Assembly: GCF_001680005.1 (NCBI RefSeq)
Contig: NC_033566.1
Location: forward strand, 2,294,001-2,358,000
Direction: 5' to 3'
From: Plasmodium coatneyi
Taxonomy: Eukaryota; Apicomplexa; Aconoidasida; Haemosporida; Plasmodiidae
Length of the DNA: 64,000 nt
This document shows, one piece after another, positions 44,360 through 55,520 of this stretch; position 1 is the stretch's first letter, and every line of letters starts with the position of its first letter. The position numbers and the translations under genes were made by a program. Below the pieces are notes generated by a model. The model had not been told where the DNA came from and did not search any database. It saw nothing but the letters and a program-made list of their open reading frames with translations.

Positions 44360-47039
44360 CGTGCGGAGGGGGAGGAGAACAAATCGGAAAAGGCAGAAAA
44401 AAAACGGAAAAAAAAAAGAAGGCTAAGCGAGCCACTTGCTATAAAGACTCTGCTTTCTCCACAGTAGTACACTTTGACGTGTGTGACATGGGGGAACGTC
44501 GTACCCTTTATGTGAGACCACTGTTGACGTGGTGTACGACCGGGTGATGGATCATTTGTTAGCTTCGGTTTTTTAACGAGTTCTCAAAAGCATTGTCATA
44601 AATCCGTGCGCCTGTTTTGAAGGCATCACGCTTTATTTTCCGGGTTACTCCTACTGTGTGCGCTTTAATTTTTTCGCCACAATTTAAATAGGTAGCGAGC
44701 GGGGAGAGAGGTGGGGTGCTGTTCTCCTCAATTTTTGCGCTTCGAAATTTATTCGGCTTCCCCTTAACGACAGTGTCGATTTGAAGAAGTGGAACAGGGA
44801 AGAAAAAAAAAATAATAAAATAAAATAAAGGATAGAGAAACCCAAGTGGAATTACAAACTATGTGTTGATATGTGCAACGCGCTGTGTAGTATTCTGTGC
44901 AAGTCGAACTTTTCGCTGGGATGTAAAGCTTCACAATTTAAGAAAAAATAAATGGGAAGATAAAAGGTCCTAACCTGTTCATGCGAAATAGCGCATCGCA
45001 GTTGAATGAAGTGTGCGAACTGGTGAGCAGGATATGGGAAGGAGCCGCGAAAATGACTTTGTTCCCTCATTTTTTTGTTAATCCGTGTGAGCATTCGATG
45101 CGTTAGTCTTTCCCGTCTGTACGGACGAGTATGTTTGGTCACCGGTGAAGACGATACACATTTGGAAGTTCCCCGTTATTGCCCTGCAGGGAAGGCACTT
45201 CTAATGGCAACCACGAAATAATCGCAACACGGCGGCGAGACGACCGAAGGGAAATAAACTTGCAGGCGGAACGGATACTGACTGAGTACCCCCCCGAAGG
45301 AAGGTGCATACTCGTCAGGGAAGCGTCGTAATAATTTTGAGAAAAGAAAATCGAAATTGTGAAATTTTTTGAAAATAGCAAAATCGAGACAAACAGAAGG
45401 CGAGAAAGAAGTGCACCCCCTTTTCAGCGTTCATATGGTTGTGCATGCTGGGGTGGGAAATGCGACGGGAAGTTTATGACCCTCTCATCATCAATTAGTA
45501 GCGACTGTTGGAAGGAATGGGAAAGCGCAGCCACGTCGTGCATCCCATTTCACCTTCAAAATATCCAGCGTGGGAATAATTTAAATCCAAAAAAAGATCG
45601 CACAAGGACGTAGGAATACGCCATGTTGGTCCCTTTGTTAGGAGATCCGTTTGGACAAAAAAAATAAATAAAATAAATACGTGTGGGGGTGGAAGTTTTT
45701 TCCTTGTCTGATTTTTTGTGTGCATGTAAATATATGTGTACGTGTGCGTGTTCACCAAACGGGCAGACAGCAAAACAGGTGGGAAAGTCAAAGTGTCATT
45801 TAAGGAGCGTCCCAAAAGGATGCGAAGAGTGAGGAGCGTATAACACCTCATGTGTTGTATGTTCTTTCGCCTATTCGCTATTCGCTATGCGCCTATTCTT
45901 TTCCCTTTTTTTTTTGCTTTTCCCCCTTTTTGCGTCCTATTGCCCTATCGCTTCGTTTACACCGCAGCAGAAATAAGCAATTTGTTCGCACCTCCCGTTG
46001 CATTTGCGTTGCGTCATTTCGTGTGGTACCCGAGGAGTGGCCAGCAGAAGGGTTTTTTTTTTTTAAACGCGTATCCTCGAAGGGGTGTGCACGTGGACAG
46101 AAATACGCATGGACGTATGCGCGCGGCTTCGTGGCTAGAAAGGGAAGAATAAAAGAGGCCAAATTTTATGTGCACGTTATTTTATTTTTTTTTTCTGTTT
46201 TTTTTTTATTTTTTTTTTGCTTTTTTGTCATCTGCGCCTTTTAATGCAGTGCGTGTTTGGGAAAGCATGCCAAGTTAGCCGGAGTGGGGAAGTGACGTGT
46301 GTGCAAAAGATGGACTGTCGGCGGAAGGGGGTTGGGAAGAGAACAAAGCTGAACGGAGTGTGAACTGATCCGAATGAACTGAGCGGAACGGAACTGCGCT
46401 CGATGGGGCGTATGCACATGGTCGTACACACACGGACACGGACATGTGCCAAGATTAAAATGCGAGCCACTCGTACGAACAGGCAGTGAAACAATTAGAA
46501 TAATTCTTGGACATACATACCTAGCACGTGTACCGAGGTGTATCATTTTTTTTTTTTTTAAAGCACATGCGTATATACCTTTATTGCGTATTTATCTGTA
46601 CTCTGTTTTTATCTCTTGAACTTTTTTTAAGTTTTAATTTTTTATTCTTTTTATTTTTTTTTTTCTTTGCATGCATATGTTTAACTGTAAACACGCATTC
46701 GGTAGAAATTTATTTTGTTTTTTATTTTTTGCCATTATGTTTGCTTCGTATGGTTGTATTTTTTATGATCTGTGGCGCGACTCCCCGGTCTGGTTGCATT
46801 TTGCGTGGCCCCACGTTCCTCATTCCAATCGTCTATTTTTTTTTTTTTTGTTTTTTTTTATTTTCCCCGTTTCCGCAACCGTCCACGTTCCTCTTAAGTT
46901 TGCAATTCCATTAATTAATTTTTGTCTTTCCGTGTGAGTAGCGAGAAATTTCTTCTCAGTTTTTTTTTGTTTTTTTCTGTATCGTCCGATTTTATTTTCG
47001 TATCGCAATGTGTGTTGCTCATTTGTCATGGACATCCAC

Positions 47040-47135
47040 CGTTCTTGTTTGTTCATTCGTTTGTTCATTTGCTTATTTGTTTTGTTTGTTTTGTTTGTTT
47101 GTTTTGTTTGTTTTGTTTGTTTAGATTTGTATTTT
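47040..47135 (+). repeat. TTTG/TTTTG simple repeat
   Basis: Run of TTTG and TTTTG units, interrupted by CATT, in the SIP2 upstream gap. Confidence 0.8.
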
Positions 47136-47904
47136 TTTTTTTTTTTGTTAGTTCCCCACTTATGTTTGCTTTCGCGCGTTTTTCCATTCATATTCGTCTT
47201 CATTTGTTCCCTTCCACCCTCGCGCTTGTTTTCGTCTTCGTATTTCTGCGCCCCCATTCCTTGGTGTTTTCGCTCAGTGGCATATCTTGGGGCAGAGAAG
47301 AAAAGGGAATAGTAAAAAAAGGGAAGCAAAGTTAATTAGCAATACAGAATAGAACAAAAAAAAAAAAAACTTTCCATTTTGCTTCTTTTTTTTTCTTTTT
47401 TTCATTCCAATTTGTCTGGCGTGCAAAACGTTGGACATATTTGTCTTTTTCTTACTGCTCGCCCCTGTGGGTGTGCTCCATTTTGTTTGCTTAGAGAAAC
47501 TCGTGCGTTTTTGTTTTGTTTTCGCCGCATCGTAAGTTTGTCCAGTTTGTCTTTCCGTTTGTTTGTTTGTACATTTTCTTTTCTTTTTTCTTTTTTCGTT
47601 TTTCTTTTTTTTTTTTTGTTTGATTATTTGTTTGTCCATTTGTATGCCCCTTTATTTGTCTCCGTATTTGTTTGTATTTCCACTTTTTTGTGTGTTTTTT
47701 TTTTGTGCCCTCCGTTTGGGGCGTTCCCTTTTTCGCGACCCAGTGCTAGCAGCTGCGCCATAGACCCGTGGGTGCATGTCTGGGTGTGAATATATTTTCT
47801 GTCAATCAAGAGAAGAACATTCCTAAATTGTTTCGAAGCATTTGTGTTCGTGCGCAGGTTCATGGGGAGTGTTCCTTCCAGTGAACCCGACACGTGCCCG
47901 CGTT

Positions 47905-48045
47905 TGTTTTTCGAGTTTGTTTTTATGAATTTGTTTTTTTGAGTTTGTTTCTTTGAGTTTGTTTTGTTGAGTTTGTTTCTTTGAGTTTGTTTTTTTGTTT
48001 GTTTTTTGAGTTTGTTTTTTGAGTTTGTTTTTTTGAGTTTGTACC
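47905..48045 (+). repeat. GAGTTTGTTT minisatellite, 12-16-bp unit
   Basis: About nine to ten imperfect units of GAGTTTGTTT plus 2-6 further T, C or G, about 0.8 kb before the SIP2 ATG. Translated, it gives only Gln/Thr/Asn/Lys low complexity on the minus strand, so it is not coding. Confidence 0.82.
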
Positions 48046-48871
48046 TTAGCGCTCCCACTCCATCGTGGGAAAGCTTGCTCACCCTGCGTATCTTTCGCGT
48101 GCTGCCGTTCTGGTAGATGCGCTCTCCGTTGTAAAAGTGTTCGCGATGGTGTAGATTCGCTCTCCGTTCCAAGGTGTTCACGCTTACGTATGCCCACTCT
48201 CCACTTACCAACGTGCTTATATCCATTGGGAGAATAGTTGACATACCATTTTTGTTTGCCTCCTTTGCGATTAATAAGTGGTCGCAAGTGGAGGTGTTCT
48301 CCATTTGTCATGTAAAATTTTGTAACAATTTTTTTTTCTGAATTTTTTTTTTTTGTTTCTTGCAAGTTTGTAGCTCAATCGGAGGAGTCCTCTGCTTGAG
48401 TCTGTTTTTCGAAGTTCGCTTCGTTTGTCTAGTTTACATAGTTTGGCTAGCTTAAAGCATCGCATTCATCGTGCATAAGGCGTGTGTCGTACATGTTGTG
48501 TTTGTTTCGTCCCGTCTACACCACTTTTTTTCGTGTAAACTACACATACACTAGTTTGTTCGTATGAGCGGCAACCCTTAGCAAAATAGCGGCAATGTGA
48601 GAGCCATTCCTATTGTGCCGCCTCTACAACGAATGCACAATCGCAGACAAAAGTTTTTTCTCCACCGAGTTGGAAGATAGGGAAGTGAAGGGCTAACATA
48701 GGGGTTTTTTCATCTGTTGTGCAAACTAACGAGGCGTATTAACGGGGTCAGACACAAATCCATGCAACGGAACGTATGTGCGGTGGCATCCTCCCCCCTG
48801 CGTGCATACATAGATGATTTGTGACAAGCAAGAAGGTTCCCTTCAAGTGTTTTAAGACAGCGCAAGGGTAA

Positions 48872-51800
48872 ATGCAAAGCGTCGGCCTGGAGTCAGACCC
48901 TGTGGAGGCAATCGGGAGGTCCCTATCGGAGGAGGCCTGCCAGGGGGGAGTCGATGTGGGTGGCGATGTGAGTGGTGGTGTTGAGAATTCACAAGATACT
49001 GAACAAGATGCTAAAGGTCCTGGTGGTGGTGGTATGTGTGGTGATGTCCGTGCCGATGTTCCTGTGCGTGAACTTCCCGTCAAGTTGGAGGCCTCGGTGG
49101 AGAGCCCACCGGAGGAAGCCCCTCCCCACGAGCAGATAACCCACAACGACGAAGCAACCAGGTGCAACCAAGTAAACATAAAGAGCGATCCAGTCGTCGT
49201 CATAGACAAAGTGGAACGCTGTCTAGTAGTTGAGTGGTACGAAAATGACATCAGAAGAGAGCAAAGGATTTCCTATAAAAAATATGGAAATGATAAGGCC
49301 AAATTAAGAGCAAAGGAATTAATAGAAAAATTAAAGGCAGGAATAACCTTCGAGCAGCTATACCCAGACAAAGGACCACCCATCGTTCGAGTGTATCAGG
49401 ATGTGGGTGTATATAAAGTGTCTCTGATAAGGGATAGAATTGAGAGAGAATGGAGAGTTGAATGGACAGACAATGAGACTCCAATGAAGGCCAGATGGTC
49501 ATGCAAAAAGGTAGGTAATGATGAGGCACAGAAAAGGGCCGAAACCTTCGCGCAAAGTTTAATTGAAGGAGTTTTTAACCCTATTTTGCTGCACAAAGCT
49601 ACGGGTACGAGATTCTCAAGGTCAGACAAAACTGTTGTTAAGATAAATGTATACATGAAAAAAAATGTGAAGAGGAAAAATAGGTGTAAAATACTCAGGG
49701 GGGGGGATAACCCTTCCTTAATGTTAGGAAGGGGAATCAAGCACGAGTTAAGGAAAGGAAAAGGGAAGCATTCAAGTGGTACCTTTGATGGTTTGCTGAT
49801 GGACGGATCGAACATGGTTCATAGGAACCAGGCCTACAGTGGAAGTTCCTTTAGCAATCTTTTCATAAAGAGTGAGAGTACCACGTTGGGTGGAAGGACA
49901 GATAGTAACTATATGAGGAGCATCGAAGGGGAAGACGGCAATGTGGTTTTGCCTGAGGGGACTTACCTTCTGAGTCAGTATCATCTCGGGGGGAACACTA
50001 AGGGAAGAGGAGGAACGACTGGGAGGAAAAGGAATTACAAGCCTAGGGGAAATGGAACGAAGGGGGAAAGAATTAAAAAGACACCAAAGGAGGGTGCAAA
50101 ATTGAGGGGGAAAATGGCTCGCCGGGTAAAGGACACGATGAGGGGTGCAATTCGTGACCCAATAGAGGACGCTTTGGTAGATCCATGCAGAGCTGCTCAA
50201 ACGAATGACCCAGAAGAACTGAACCTATTCAGTTGCTATGCAGAATTTGGCAATGTAGACCCGTCTGCTTTCTCATCCAATAGTAATCACGTGAAGAATG
50301 AGCCAGACATGTGTGACCCTTTATGCATGCCATACAGCGACAGTGGGGGGATTCTGTTGAACTGTAGAAATGGGACCCTAGAACCTGGTGCCATGATGAG
50401 CAGCTACCTCGTCCTGCCGGAGCAATATGAAGGTTACCGGATGGGGAGTTTTATGGCAAAGGGGGGGGACTATTCCTCTAGGTATGTATATGCAACGAGG
50501 AGTAATTCCTACGCGGTGTATGTGAACGACGGGGTGGAACATGGGGCTTTGTGTTATGGTGATTTGCACCATGGTGATCTGCTCCATGGCAACGCACAGA
50601 ATTTCCATTACGGGGGGGAGGATCCCTTCGGGATGAGTCACGCCATTCGGAGTGAATACGTTCCGGGGGGAGGCGGTCTGCCCACGGGCCACTGCACCAG
50701 CGGAGCTGTGTTGAGAGTAGAACGGTATAACCCCTACGTGGTGAGTTACGGCGGAGGGGGAATGGCACCCCACATGGGAGTTATGAGGAGGGGGGTAAAC
50801 ATGGAGGTGATGCATAGGGACGATGCAAATGGTGGTATACTTTGCGACGTTGTGGGGGATCCCCAGGGGGGTAACTTACTTCCCCAGAAGAGCCACATAA
50901 AAAATAGGAAACCCGTGAGGCAGCGCATCTGCCATTTGAGGAAAATAAAGTGCGAAGAGGATGGGAATGACGTGGAGGGGAAAGACTCACGGAAGAGAGG
51001 AGAAAGGAACAAGGAGACCAAGTGTTTGCCCGTAGGGGGGAAGAACGTTAACCCTGTTAGCGATGGTGGAAACGGAGTAGGTGATCCCCTCCCAGCGAGC
51101 CACAACGGAGAAAGAAAAAAAAGAAAGAGGAGCACAAATAGGAAATTCAAAGGGGATGACTTCCTACTCGATGAGGAGTTGAGTAAATATTTCTCTACAT
51201 ACCACAATATTCAGTTAAGGAAGAACCAAAAGGCCCAGAGGAATGGGGGGGATGGTGGTAATGACCACGTTGTGGGTGACTCCATGGGGGTGCGGAAGGG
51301 AAGGCGTTATAATAACACCACCAGGGATGTGCATGGGGGTGGTGCGCAATTGAGAGCCGTTAATCCGCAAGCATTTGAGGCAGGACAGGAAGGCAACTAC
51401 GGATATAGCGATGTGGTACCCACCGGGAAAAGCAGCAACAGTGTAGATGTGAATAAAAATGATAATGTATTAGTGAAGGCCAGCATGATCCCCGTTGAAA
51501 ATGTAGGGGAGAACATCCACACCGGAGAACCTCCTACCAAACCTCGGAGACGAACGAAGCATTGCAAATTTAGTCGAGCTAGCCAAAGTGCTTTAAACAG
51601 GGTAGACACGATTAGCCAAAAGGAGGATTCAGTTTTTTATGGTGATGTAAATGACATAAGGACGTCTTACAGCAGGTACAGGGCAAATGGGAAGAGAGAT
51701 GACTCTGCTTGTGGTGGGTTAGGATCGTATGCGGTGTCCAACCTGGGTGGTATGCTAATCTGCGACTCTGGTTTTGCCCCCCAATGGAGGAACAACAATG

Positions 51801-54496
51801 AGGGCATTAGTGGTGACGTGGTGAATGACAATACGGGAGGGGATTCGTCTGCAGGTGGGATTCATCCAAGCGGTTTGAATTATAGGGAGGATTCCCACAC
51901 AGAGGAGCGAGGAAACATCACAGAGCACTTTGATGAGAATATCGAAGTGGACAGCGGAGTGAACAGAAGGGAGAGCGTTGGAGGAAATGACGGGGGTGAA
52001 CTGGTGGACTTCTCTCGTTTTGACGTGGCTGATGGGAAGACTCACCTAATGAATTTGAGAAGGACGAGAAGGAGAAGCATCCCAGTGTGCAGTGACCAGC
52101 CCAGTGAGATCCATCGTAGGAAAGACAATTTAAATTGCTCCTTCGTGAGGAACAACACAATCGAGTTTGTCGATAATCCAAGAGGGTACAGGGTACCATA
52201 CGAATACCAGTCCCGAGTATTTTACGAGCATTTCGAGGTTCCGCTAAATGCACAGAAGGAATTTGAGTTACAGCAGAGGTACTTTGCGCGTTTGTTCTCT
52301 TTGCACATTTTAGCCGTTGGGTGGAACGCTAACAAGAATGCCCGTGTGGAAGACTACTTACAGGAGTTGTCCGACCCTGCCTTTCGATTTCTCACCATGG
52401 GTGGCATGAACAGCTGTAGGAATGGCACAAATTTTGATGGGTCTCCTAGTGAGAAGAATAGACCGAGTGGCGAGTTGAATCGCGGTGAATTACAGAACGG
52501 GGAATTCATTACCACTAACATGTTGACAAATGAGCAGAGGTCTACAGACTATTGTTACTTCAACTCCGTGGGCGATGGCACCTCGAGGGTTAATGAGGAT
52601 GGGTCCGCGCTCAACGTTGCCCTGAAGGAGACGCCCCACTTTATTTCACCAGGGGAGGAAATTAGTGGTGGCATCATGCGGGGTGAAGTATCCGATCTCG
52701 ATGGGCAAGTTAACACCTACAAAATGGACAACTGCTACGGGGCCAGTAACGTCAGGTGCTTGAATGAACTGGGGGAGGCAAACCATTTGGGACCACCAAG
52801 TGGGGAACCAGAAGTGGGAGACATGAGCAAGTATGAGTGTGCGAATCTTATGAGTGGCCTAAATGATGGGCGCCATTTTGACGGTTTTGCCGTTTTTGAC
52901 GACATGCTGAATGAGAATGAGTTTGGTGGCATCCATGGCTATGCGTGTACGGATGGTGTGAGCGGCATGGGGGGGCCATACGACACGTGTATGATGAGCA
53001 ACGTTAACGCTATAGGGGGGGAAGTGGATTACCAATTGGGTAATTACCAGGGTTCTAACGACTTGGTGTCCGTCAATGGGATAGACGGCGTGGCATGCTT
53101 GAACGGAGAAGACAACAACCCGAACGGAGTGTGCGTCAGCTCAGGAGAAGGAATGAACGACGTAAGCGGGGCCAATGAGGAAGGTCTGATGCTACCCAAT
53201 TTGAATTATCCTGAGGGAATGAACCCAACGTATCTGCATGGAGAACCTATTGTGAACGAAAATATGAATAGGACTGTTAGTGTGCCTTATGACCAGGAGG
53301 GTAATTGCTTACAGATGAACAAAATTTTTGATGAGGATGTGAAGGGAAATTTAGAATACGTCCAGAATTACATGAACAACGTGGATGAAGGTTCCTATGA
53401 GGTTTCGTTAAATGGTGGAAGCGCTTTTGCGTTCCCGAACGAGGTGACCGTGGTGAGTGGCTCCCCATGGGAAGGGAGAGAAAAGAACGAAGGCACATTT
53501 GATGCAGTTAACACTGAAACAGTTAACCATTACAAGAGTTTTATTGGCCAAACGAGTCATGTCCCCACGGTGGCTTCCACAGGGGAAGGGGACAGCTACC
53601 CCAATTTACAGAGCAACATGGGAATAACTACCCAGTTAGACGCGTTAGCAGCATGCGGGAGGGAAGACAATCCTTACGGTGTAGGAAGCATTAAGTATGA
53701 TCCTTTAACGATTGGAGAGAAGGAGGCACAGTCCCAAAGAATGGGGTTCATGAGTTCGCCATATGAAAGGGGAGATGATGGGCTCAACGGAGACAATTTA
53801 GACTCAGGGATAACGGAAGAAAATGTAGACGTTACGGGGGAAGGAGACTACCTCTACTATAACGGATACGCCAATGGAGGCATGCACAACTGTAGTGAGG
53901 AAGGCAATTACAATATGGTTGATAAATCAAATGATGACTGTAGCAATGGTAGTCCACACGGCAATGGCGACTACCCCCTGCATGAGAAGGTGCACTACGA
54001 ATTTGGACACATGATTCAGGTGCTTCCAAGTTATGAGCAGCTCGAACGGGAAGGGAGCTGTCTGGATAACGTTGTGGATAGGCAGGCACAGTCTCAGTTT
54101 GACAACGCACATTATCGGTTCGGCGTGTGCAGCGGGGAGAATCATCCGTCCATTGGAGATGTGATTCCCGGGGAGCAGCACACGGATGAGCTAAGCGGGA
54201 ACAGCAACCATAGCGGCAACAGTAATACAACTCCAAACAGTTATGACGCAGCCTCATGCAACGACGACTTTAAGAAGGCCAATCTGAACTCCACATCCAT
54301 TTCCACCCCCATGACAAACATGAAGGATATGAACAACTACGAATTTTTCGCTAACAGGAAAATGATCGACCAACTGAGGTTCACTTCAAATTCTAGTACC
54401 ATAAATACGGAGTACCTCCCGAGTAACCTTTTAAATTCCATAAGCATCAACAACTTGTCTCCTTCCAATAATGTCAATGAACAGGTGCAGAAGTAG
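48872..54496 (+). CDS. SIP2: ApiAP2 transcription factor SIP2 (two AP2 domains)
   Basis: Single-exon protein of 1,874 aa. Two adjacent AP2 DNA-binding domains lie near the N-terminus, about residues 112-163 (LVVEWYENDIRREQRISYKK, then GNDKAKLRAKELIEKLKAG) and 182-235 (WRVEWTDNETPMKARWSCKK, then VGNDEAQKRAETFAQSLIEG). In P. falciparum SIP2 the AP2 pair binds bipartite SPE2 elements upstream of subtelomeric upsB var genes and in telomere-associated repeats, and is linked with heterochromatin. The remaining 1,600 residues are Asn/Gly/Asp/Ser-rich and disordered, except a compact region at about 1110-1175 (YRVPYEYQSRVFYEHFEVPL to EDYLQELSDPAFRFL) that looks folded and is worth a profile search. 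It is the last core gene before the SICAvar gene, tail-to-tail with it. Identity rests on the tandem AP2 layout plus gene order. Confidence 0.9.
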   Translation: MQSVGLESDPVEAIGRSLSEEACQGGVDVGGDVSGGVENSQDTEQDAKGPGGGGMCGDVRADVPVRELPVKLEASVESPPEEAPPHEQITHNDEATRCNQVNIKSDPVVVIDKVERCLVVEWYENDIRREQRISYKKYGNDKAKLRAKELIEKLKAGITFEQLYPDKGPPIVRVYQDVGVYKVSLIRDRIEREWRVEWTDNETPMKARWSCKKVGNDEAQKRAETFAQSLIEGVFNPILLHKATGTRFSRSDKTVVKINVYMKKNVKRKNRCKILRGGDNPSLMLGRGIKHELRKGKGKHSSGTFDGLLMDGSNMVHRNQAYSGSSFSNLFIKSESTTLGGRTDSNYMRSIEGEDGNVVLPEGTYLLSQYHLGGNTKGRGGTTGRKRNYKPRGNGTKGERIKKTPKEGAKLRGKMARRVKDTMRGAIRDPIEDALVDPCRAAQTNDPEELNLFSCYAEFGNVDPSAFSSNSNHVKNEPDMCDPLCMPYSDSGGILLNCRNGTLEPGAMMSSYLVLPEQYEGYRMGSFMAKGGDYSSRYVYATRSNSYAVYVNDGVEHGALCYGDLHHGDLLHGNAQNFHYGGEDPFGMSHAIRSEYVPGGGGLPTGHCTSGAVLRVERYNPYVVSYGGGGMAPHMGVMRRGVNMEVMHRDDANGGILCDVVGDPQGGNLLPQKSHIKNRKPVRQRICHLRKIKCEEDGNDVEGKDSRKRGERNKETKCLPVGGKNVNPVSDGGNGVGDPLPASHNGERKKRKRSTNRKFKGDDFLLDEELSKYFSTYHNIQLRKNQKAQRNGGDGGNDHVVGDSMGVRKGRRYNNTTRDVHGGGAQLRAVNPQAFEAGQEGNYGYSDVVPTGKSSNSVDVNKNDNVLVKASMIPVENVGENIHTGEPPTKPRRRTKHCKFSRASQSALNRVDTISQKEDSVFYGDVNDIRTSYSRYRANGKRDDSACGGLGSYAVSNLGGMLICDSGFAPQWRNNNEGISGDVVNDNTGGDSSAGGIHPSGLNYREDSHTEERGNITEHFDENIEVDSGVNRRESVGGNDGGELVDFSRFDVADGKTHLMNLRRTRRRSIPVCSDQPSEIHRRKDNLNCSFVRNNTIEFVDNPRGYRVPYEYQSRVFYEHFEVPLNAQKEFELQQRYFARLFSLHILAVGWNANKNARVEDYLQELSDPAFRFLTMGGMNSCRNGTNFDGSPSEKNRPSGELNRGELQNGEFITTNMLTNEQRSTDYCYFNSVGDGTSRVNEDGSALNVALKETPHFISPGEEISGGIMRGEVSDLDGQVNTYKMDNCYGASNVRCLNELGEANHLGPPSGEPEVGDMSKYECANLMSGLNDGRHFDGFAVFDDMLNENEFGGIHGYACTDGVSGMGGPYDTCMMSNVNAIGGEVDYQLGNYQGSNDLVSVNGIDGVACLNGEDNNPNGVCVSSGEGMNDVSGANEEGLMLPNLNYPEGMNPTYLHGEPIVNENMNRTVSVPYDQEGNCLQMNKIFDEDVKGNLEYVQNYMNNVDEGSYEVSLNGGSAFAFPNEVTVVSGSPWEGREKNEGTFDAVNTETVNHYKSFIGQTSHVPTVASTGEGDSYPNLQSNMGITTQLDALAACGREDNPYGVGSIKYDPLTIGEKEAQSQRMGFMSSPYERGDDGLNGDNLDSGITEENVDVTGEGDYLYYNGYANGGMHNCSEEGNYNMVDKSNDDCSNGSPHGNGDYPLHEKVHYEFGHMIQVLPSYEQLEREGSCLDNVVDRQAQSQFDNAHYRFGVCSGENHPSIGDVIPGEQHTDELSGNSNHSGNSNTTPNSYDAASCNDDFKKANLNSTSISTPMTNMKDMNNYEFFANRKMIDQLRFTSNSSTINTEYLPSNLLNSISINNLSPSNNVNEQVQK

Positions 54497-55404
54497 CCGC
54501 GGGAGAGTGGAAAGGACTTAAGGGGGGTGTTAGACGGATGGGGAGAAGACAAAAAATAAAAGTACAATAGAAGGTAACCATTTAATGACTAGTTTGTTAG
54601 AACGAACAGGTCGGATCTCATCTCCACTGAGTAATGATGTAATTATATTTTATAGTACGCGCGGGAGGCCTTACGAATTTGGGAATTCCCATGAAAAGAG
54701 GAAGAACCCCCCACTCGCTCAACTTTGTTCCTTTTTTTTTTTTTTCTCCTATTTTTTTTTTTTTTTCTTTCCATTTTTTCAATTTTTTCAACTTTTACCT
54801 TTAAAAAGGGGGGGGTGCACATTTTCTATACTTGCAAGGTGGTGAGAGATCCAGCCCCCCCTTTTTTTATTGTGTGTGTACACTTTTTCCATTCTTTTTT
54901 TTTTTTTAATTTTAGAAGGGTAGACGGATATTTTTTTGAAACAGCGTTTTTTCCTTCATTTATATGAATAACACTGCATAAAGGGAAGAATACTCCCAAA
55001 AAGGGGCGCGGAACAAAAAAAAAAAATACTGATCTTTTCGAAAAAAAATATATGGGTATTTAAAGAAAGATAGAAAAAATTACAAAGGTAAAAATTTTTG
55101 TAACAAAAAAAATAAGCATTTTAATTCTTCAGTAAAAAAAATTTACCAAACAAGTCACAATAAAGTGAAGGAGTAAAAAATTTTTTCTGTGTTATATTGA
55201 TGTTACACATGAACATGTAAACACTTTCGTACCATACAAAACAAAAAAAAGAAAAAATATTTACTACACCCTAAAACCCGGAATCTGAACTTGGAGCCTG
55301 TTCCTGAGGAATCTCTTCCTTAGGAACTTCTTTCCTAGGAACACCTTCCTTAGGAACAAAGTCTTCCTCCCTAAAACCCGGAATCTCAACTTGGAACCTG
55401 TTCA
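54497..55404. other. Convergent gap between SIP2 and the SICAvar gene
   Basis: 0.9 kb of AT-rich DNA with T-runs at 54731-54770. The right part (about 55270-55404) is repeated sequence related to the SICA tail exon, reported separately. Confidence 0.65.
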
Positions 55405-55520
55405 TTAGGAATATCCTTCCTTAGGAACAAAGTCTTCCTCCTTAAACCCCGAATCTGAACTTGCAACCCGTTCCGTAGGAACTTCTTTCTTAGGAACAAA
55501 GTCTTCCTTTATGAATTCGC
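55270..55520 (-). repeat. Tandem copies of the SICA cytoplasmic-tail end
   Basis: Three related copies on the minus strand, each containing a Glu-Asp-Phe-Val-Pro-Lys segment, a Ser-Ser/Arg-Asp-Ser-Gly-Phe segment or their decayed versions. The first copy and part of the second belong to the tail exon; the last copy lies after its stop codon. Where the copies keep the original ending, the codons GGG TTT TAG close the SDSGF end. Confidence 0.8.

Larger units (their letters stand above)
44360..48871. other. 4.5-kb gene-free gap upstream of SIP2
   Basis: Divergent upstream region of mL41 (-) and SIP2 (+). Mostly T-rich on the plus strand with simple repeats; all long frames in it are products of TTTG or T-run repeats. 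No RNA gene recognised. A long 5' leader for SIP2 is likely, as for many apicomplexan AP2 genes, but no start site can be pointed to. Confidence 0.6.

Noticed and set aside
46820..48365. Long Lys/Asn/Thr/Gln-rich minus-strand and Phe/Leu-rich plus-strand frames
   Set aside because: Simple TTTG and T-run repeats read in all frames; upstream gap of SIP2.
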